A stretch of DNA of 32,364 bases from an uncultured Demequina sp. (lineage in GTDB: Bacteria > Actinomycetota > Actinomycetes > Actinomycetales > Demequinaceae): assembly GCF_913055775.1 (NCBI RefSeq), contig NZ_CAJXJX010000016.1, positions 1 through 32,364 of the forward strand, written 5' to 3'. Shown piece after piece: positions 29,421 to 32,364 of the stretch. Position numbers and translations under genes: made by a program. The notes under the pieces are model-generated. The model was given only the letters and a program-made list of their open reading frames with translations, did not search any database and was not told the origin of the DNA. Each line of letters begins with the position of its first letter. Position 1 is the first letter of the stretch.

Positions 29421-29603
29421 ATGAGCAGCAGCAACACGGCCGCCGGCGGCGGCAGCGTCATCTACGGACTCGGGATCTTCGGCGGGATCATCTACTACTG
29501 GCAGGTGGCGGACGGCTTCTGGGAGCACGTCGGCTCCATCTTCCAGGGGCTGGTGTGGCCGGCGTTCATGGTCTACGAGGGATTCTCCGCGCTCGGAGCC
29601 TGA
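29421..29603 (+). CDS. Small (60 aa) membrane protein of unknown function
   Basis: Strong SD gaggagg before the ATG; MSSSNTAAGGGSVIYGLGIFGGIIYYWQVADGFWEHVGSIFQGLVWPAFMVYEGFSALGA, two hydrophobic segments. Confidence 0.8.
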   Translation: MSSSNTAAGGGSVIYGLGIFGGIIYYWQVADGFWEHVGSIFQGLVWPAFMVYEGFSALGA

Positions 29604-29609
29604 TTGCTC

Positions 29610-31349
29610 TCACGCCTCGGGGTCGACGAGTGCCACGGAGTCGGGCGCCAGGACCAACTGCCCGTCCTCCACGTCGACATCGCCAAAGGAAGCGAGCGCC
29701 CCCGGGGCGGTCACCCGCATCGGCTCGCCGGAGAGATTGGCGTGCACCTGGACGGGGCCGTGCATCGTCAGCTGGCGCGGCGCGGTCTCGGTGACCGACG
29801 CAGGGTGGCGCTCCCACCCGTCGCGAGGGCCGATGCGCGGGCGCAGTGCGATGAGGTCGCTCACCCACGCACGGCTCGCGTCGTGCGCGGCGCCGGAGGC
29901 GCCGATTCCGCTGCCCAGCTTGGAGCGGAGGAAGGTGGTGCGGTCCTGGGGGTCCGGGACATCCACGTGACCGCCGTAGAGCTCCTCCCAGCCGTGGTCG
30001 CCGAACTCGCTCATGCGCCCCTCCGAGACCGCACTGCCCAGCGGTTCGTCGTGATCGGTGAAGAACATGAACGGCCGCGTCTCGCCATACTCCTCGCCCA
30101 TGAACAGCATCGGGGTGAAGGGTGACAGGAGGATCATCGCGAGGCTGGTCGCCTGCGCACCCGGCGAGAGGGTCGACGCCGGGCGATCCCCGATCGCACG
30201 GTTGCCCACCTGGTCGTGGTTGGACGCGCAGATCACGAACCGTCGGCGATCGACGTCGGGTGCCACCGGCGCACCCCAGTCCTTGCGGCGGAATGTCGAA
30301 TAGCCGCCGTCGTGCATGAAGACCTCGCGGTAGACCTTGTCGAGCGCCGCGAGCGAGCCGAAGTCCACGTAGTACCCGTGTCGCTCGCCCGTGAGGTAGG
30401 CGTGAAGCGCGTGGTGGACGTCGTCGTTCCACTGGGCGGTCATGCCCAGACCGCCCTCGGCAGTGGGCGTCACCATCCGGGCGTCGTTCAGGTCGGACTC
30501 CGCGACCAGCGACAGCGGCCGGCCCAGCCGCTCCGCGAGCGCGGCGGTCTCGTCGGACAGCTGGGCGAGAACATGCCGCTCGGAATCGTCCTGCAGCTCG
30601 TGGACGGCGTCGAGTCGCAGGCAGTCGACGTGGAAGTCCTCGAACCATCGCAGCGCGTTGTCGCAGATGAAGCGCCGCATGCCCGTCGCGTCATCCTGAT
30701 CGAGGTTGACGGCCCAGCCCCAGGGGGTGTCGTGGGCGTCGGTGAAGTAGGGGCCGAACTTGCCCAGGTAGTTGCCGTCCGGCCCCAGATGGTTGTAGAC
30801 CACGTCGAGGCAGACGCCCAGCCCTGCCCGGTGCGCGGCGTCGACGAAGCGCTGGAGCGCGGCAGGGCCGCCGTAGGCCTCGTGGACGCCGTAGAGCGCG
30901 ACGGCGTCGTAGCCCCACCCGTGACGACCCGGGAACGGGGCCACGGGCATGAGCTCGACGATGTCGACTCCCGTCGCCTTCAGGTCGGCGAGCTGCACGA
31001 TCGCGGCGTCGAGGGTGCCCGTGGGCGTGAAGGCGCCCACGTGGAGCTCGTAGAACACGGCGCCCAGAGCATCCACGCCGGACCACGCGCCGTCCGCCCA
31101 CTGGTGAAGTCCGGGCTCGAAGACCCGCGAGGGGCCGTGGACGCCATATGGTTGCCAGGCCGAGCGCGGGTCCGGCCACGGGCCGTCGCCGTCGATCTCG
31201 AACGCGTAGTCGGTGCCGTGCGGCAGGTCGGGGCCCGTCCACCAGCCGTCCTCGCCCGCGGCGAGCTCGATGCGCGCGCGGTCCTCGTCGGGCGCGCCGA
31301 CGATCACCGCCACGGCGCCGGCCGTCGGGGCCCACACGCGCGTGCGCAT
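29610..31349 (-). CDS. treZ: Malto-oligosyltrehalose trehalohydrolase
   Basis: RVWAPTA...FYELHVGAFTPTGTLDAAI, ELMPVAPFPGRHGWGYDAVALYGVHEAYGGPAALQRFVDAAHRAGLGVCLDVVYNHLGPDGNYL, DCLRLDAVHEL, NHDQVGNRAIGDR. Confidence 0.95.
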   Translation of the reverse strand: MRTRVWAPTAGAVAVIVGAPDEDRARIELAAGEDGWWTGPDLPHGTDYAFEIDGDGPWPDPRSAWQPYGVHGPSRVFEPGLHQWADGAWSGVDALGAVFYELHVGAFTPTGTLDAAIVQLADLKATGVDIVELMPVAPFPGRHGWGYDAVALYGVHEAYGGPAALQRFVDAAHRAGLGVCLDVVYNHLGPDGNYLGKFGPYFTDAHDTPWGWAVNLDQDDATGMRRFICDNALRWFEDFHVDCLRLDAVHELQDDSERHVLAQLSDETAALAERLGRPLSLVAESDLNDARMVTPTAEGGLGMTAQWNDDVHHALHAYLTGERHGYYVDFGSLAALDKVYREVFMHDGGYSTFRRKDWGAPVAPDVDRRRFVICASNHDQVGNRAIGDRPASTLSPGAQATSLAMILLSPFTPMLFMGEEYGETRPFMFFTDHDEPLGSAVSEGRMSEFGDHGWEELYGGHVDVPDPQDRTTFLRSKLGSGIGASGAAHDASRAWVSDLIALRPRIGPRDGWERHPASVTETAPRQLTMHGPVQVHANLSGEPMRVTAPGALASFGDVDVEDGQLVLAPDSVALVDPEA

Positions 31350-32364
31350 CAGCTGGCCACGAGGAGAGCGACAGGGTGCACGGTCACGAGATCGGCGAGC
31401 TCCACGGGCCCACCCTCGAAGCTCTTGCCCGACAGTGCATCCGTCCACGTGCCCTCGGGCAGCGACACCGTGTGTTCGCGCCAGCCGCCGAGCTTCTCGA
31501 GGTCGTGCCCCAGTCGAGTCGCGATCGTGACGACGCGCGGCTCGTCCGCGACGGTGCGGGCGAACACCACGGCGTGACCCGAGGACGACGGCAGCGGCTG
31601 GTAGCCAGACTCGGGGCCCACGAAGGCCTCCCGATGGTCACGCCGCACCTGAAGAGCCCGCGCGGTCACGAGCAGCTTCTCGTCGTCGAGGCTCTGCGCC
31701 TTGGCGCGCCTGGTCAGACGGCCGAGGGCCTCGGCGCGGCGGTCGAAGTCGACGGCGCGCCTGTTGTCGGGATCCACGAGCGACGGCGCGACCATCTCGG
31801 TGCCCTGGTAGACGTCAGGAATGCCGGGGATCGTCAGCTGGATGAGCTTGGTCGACAGAATCGCCGCGCGGGCTCCGGCCGCGACCGAGGCGTGCCATTC
31901 GTGGACGATGCCGCGGACCTTGGCGTCGGCATGCGTGGACTGCGCGAACCACAGCACCGCGGACTCGTAGTCCGCGTCGACGCCGGTCCAGGACGTGTGG
32001 GTCTTCGCCTCGCGCATGGCCTTGACGAGGTAGCCCTCGAGTCGATCCCAGTCCATGAAACCCGCCTCGTCGGACGTCCCCACGAGGGTCTGCCACCAGA
32101 GGTTCTCCGTGCGGCCGTCCAGCAGCGCCGGGCGGATCCGCGCCGACGCCTCCTGCAGCCGCGTGACCGTCGCGTCCCACTCCTCGGCGGCCTCCGACAG
32201 GACGGACAGGCGAGCGCGGACGTCCTCGGAGCGCTTGGTGTCGTGGGTGGTGAGGCAGGTCATCGCGTGGGGGAACGAGTGCTGCTGCTCGTCGGCCCAG
32301 GCGTGGAAGGCTGCGGGCGGGAGCGCGAACCGGCTGGCGGGGGAGCCGACCTCGCACAGCGGCA
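31349..32364 (-). CDS. treY: Malto-oligosyltrehalose synthase, C-terminal part (5' end outside window)
   Basis: FPHAMTCLTTHDTKRSEDVRARLSVLSE, LIQLTIPGIPDVYQGTEMVAPSLVDPDNRRAVDF; TGATG 1-bp overlap with treZ; frame open to the window end. Confidence 0.95.
   Translation of the reverse strand, partial: PLCEVGSPASRFALPPAAFHAWADEQQHSFPHAMTCLTTHDTKRSEDVRARLSVLSEAAEEWDATVTRLQEASARIRPALLDGRTENLWWQTLVGTSDEAGFMDWDRLEGYLVKAMREAKTHTSWTGVDADYESAVLWFAQSTHADAKVRGIVHEWHASVAAGARAAILSTKLIQLTIPGIPDVYQGTEMVAPSLVDPDNRRAVDFDRRAEALGRLTRRAKAQSLDDEKLLVTARALQVRRDHREAFVGPESGYQPLPSSSGHAVVFARTVADEPRVVTIATRLGHDLEKLGGWREHTVSLPEGTWTDALSGKSFEGGPVELADLVTVHPVALLVAS

Overview
High-GC actinobacterial chromosome segment (Micrococcales-like by gene content; genus not determinable by eye). 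It is almost wholly coding, with 27 protein genes I can support. Most are conserved housekeeping genes: ppc (5' truncated by the window), parC-type topoisomerase, DUF5998, alkaline-phosphatase-family, sepH, inositol monophosphatase, DUF4193, dut, DUF3710, OB-fold, DUF3159, two TrkA/RCK proteins, an APC-superfamily permease, a TRAM-type RNA methyltransferase, acnA, dxs, RNase D, DUF3000, gnd, an ATP-grasp ligase, zapE, PPK2, a 60-aa membrane protein, treZ and treY (truncated). From memory, the order from sepH/suhB to DUF3000 broadly resembles M. tuberculosis Rv2680-Rv2701c. The main accessory-looking item is a DUF222/HNH (13E12-type) gene at 7263, set in a repeat-rich patch (about 7.0-10.25 kb). 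No tRNA, rRNA, CRISPR, transposase or prophage genes were seen. Best leads: (1) the APC permease divergent from the TrkA/RCK pair looks KimA-like (K+ uptake), keeping most remembered ion-site residues but with Gly at the position of KimA Asp36; (2) the HNH ORF reads 467 bp through the opposite strand of sepH; (3) a 12-bp VNTR fills the divergent sepH/IMPase promoter region; (4) an 'EETFPASDP' motif sits in the aconitase linker; (5) the TRAM methyltransferase lacks Fe-S cysteines; (6) the ATP-grasp ligase may add a D-amino acid to peptidoglycan. Nothing here is convincingly a wholly new multi-gene system.
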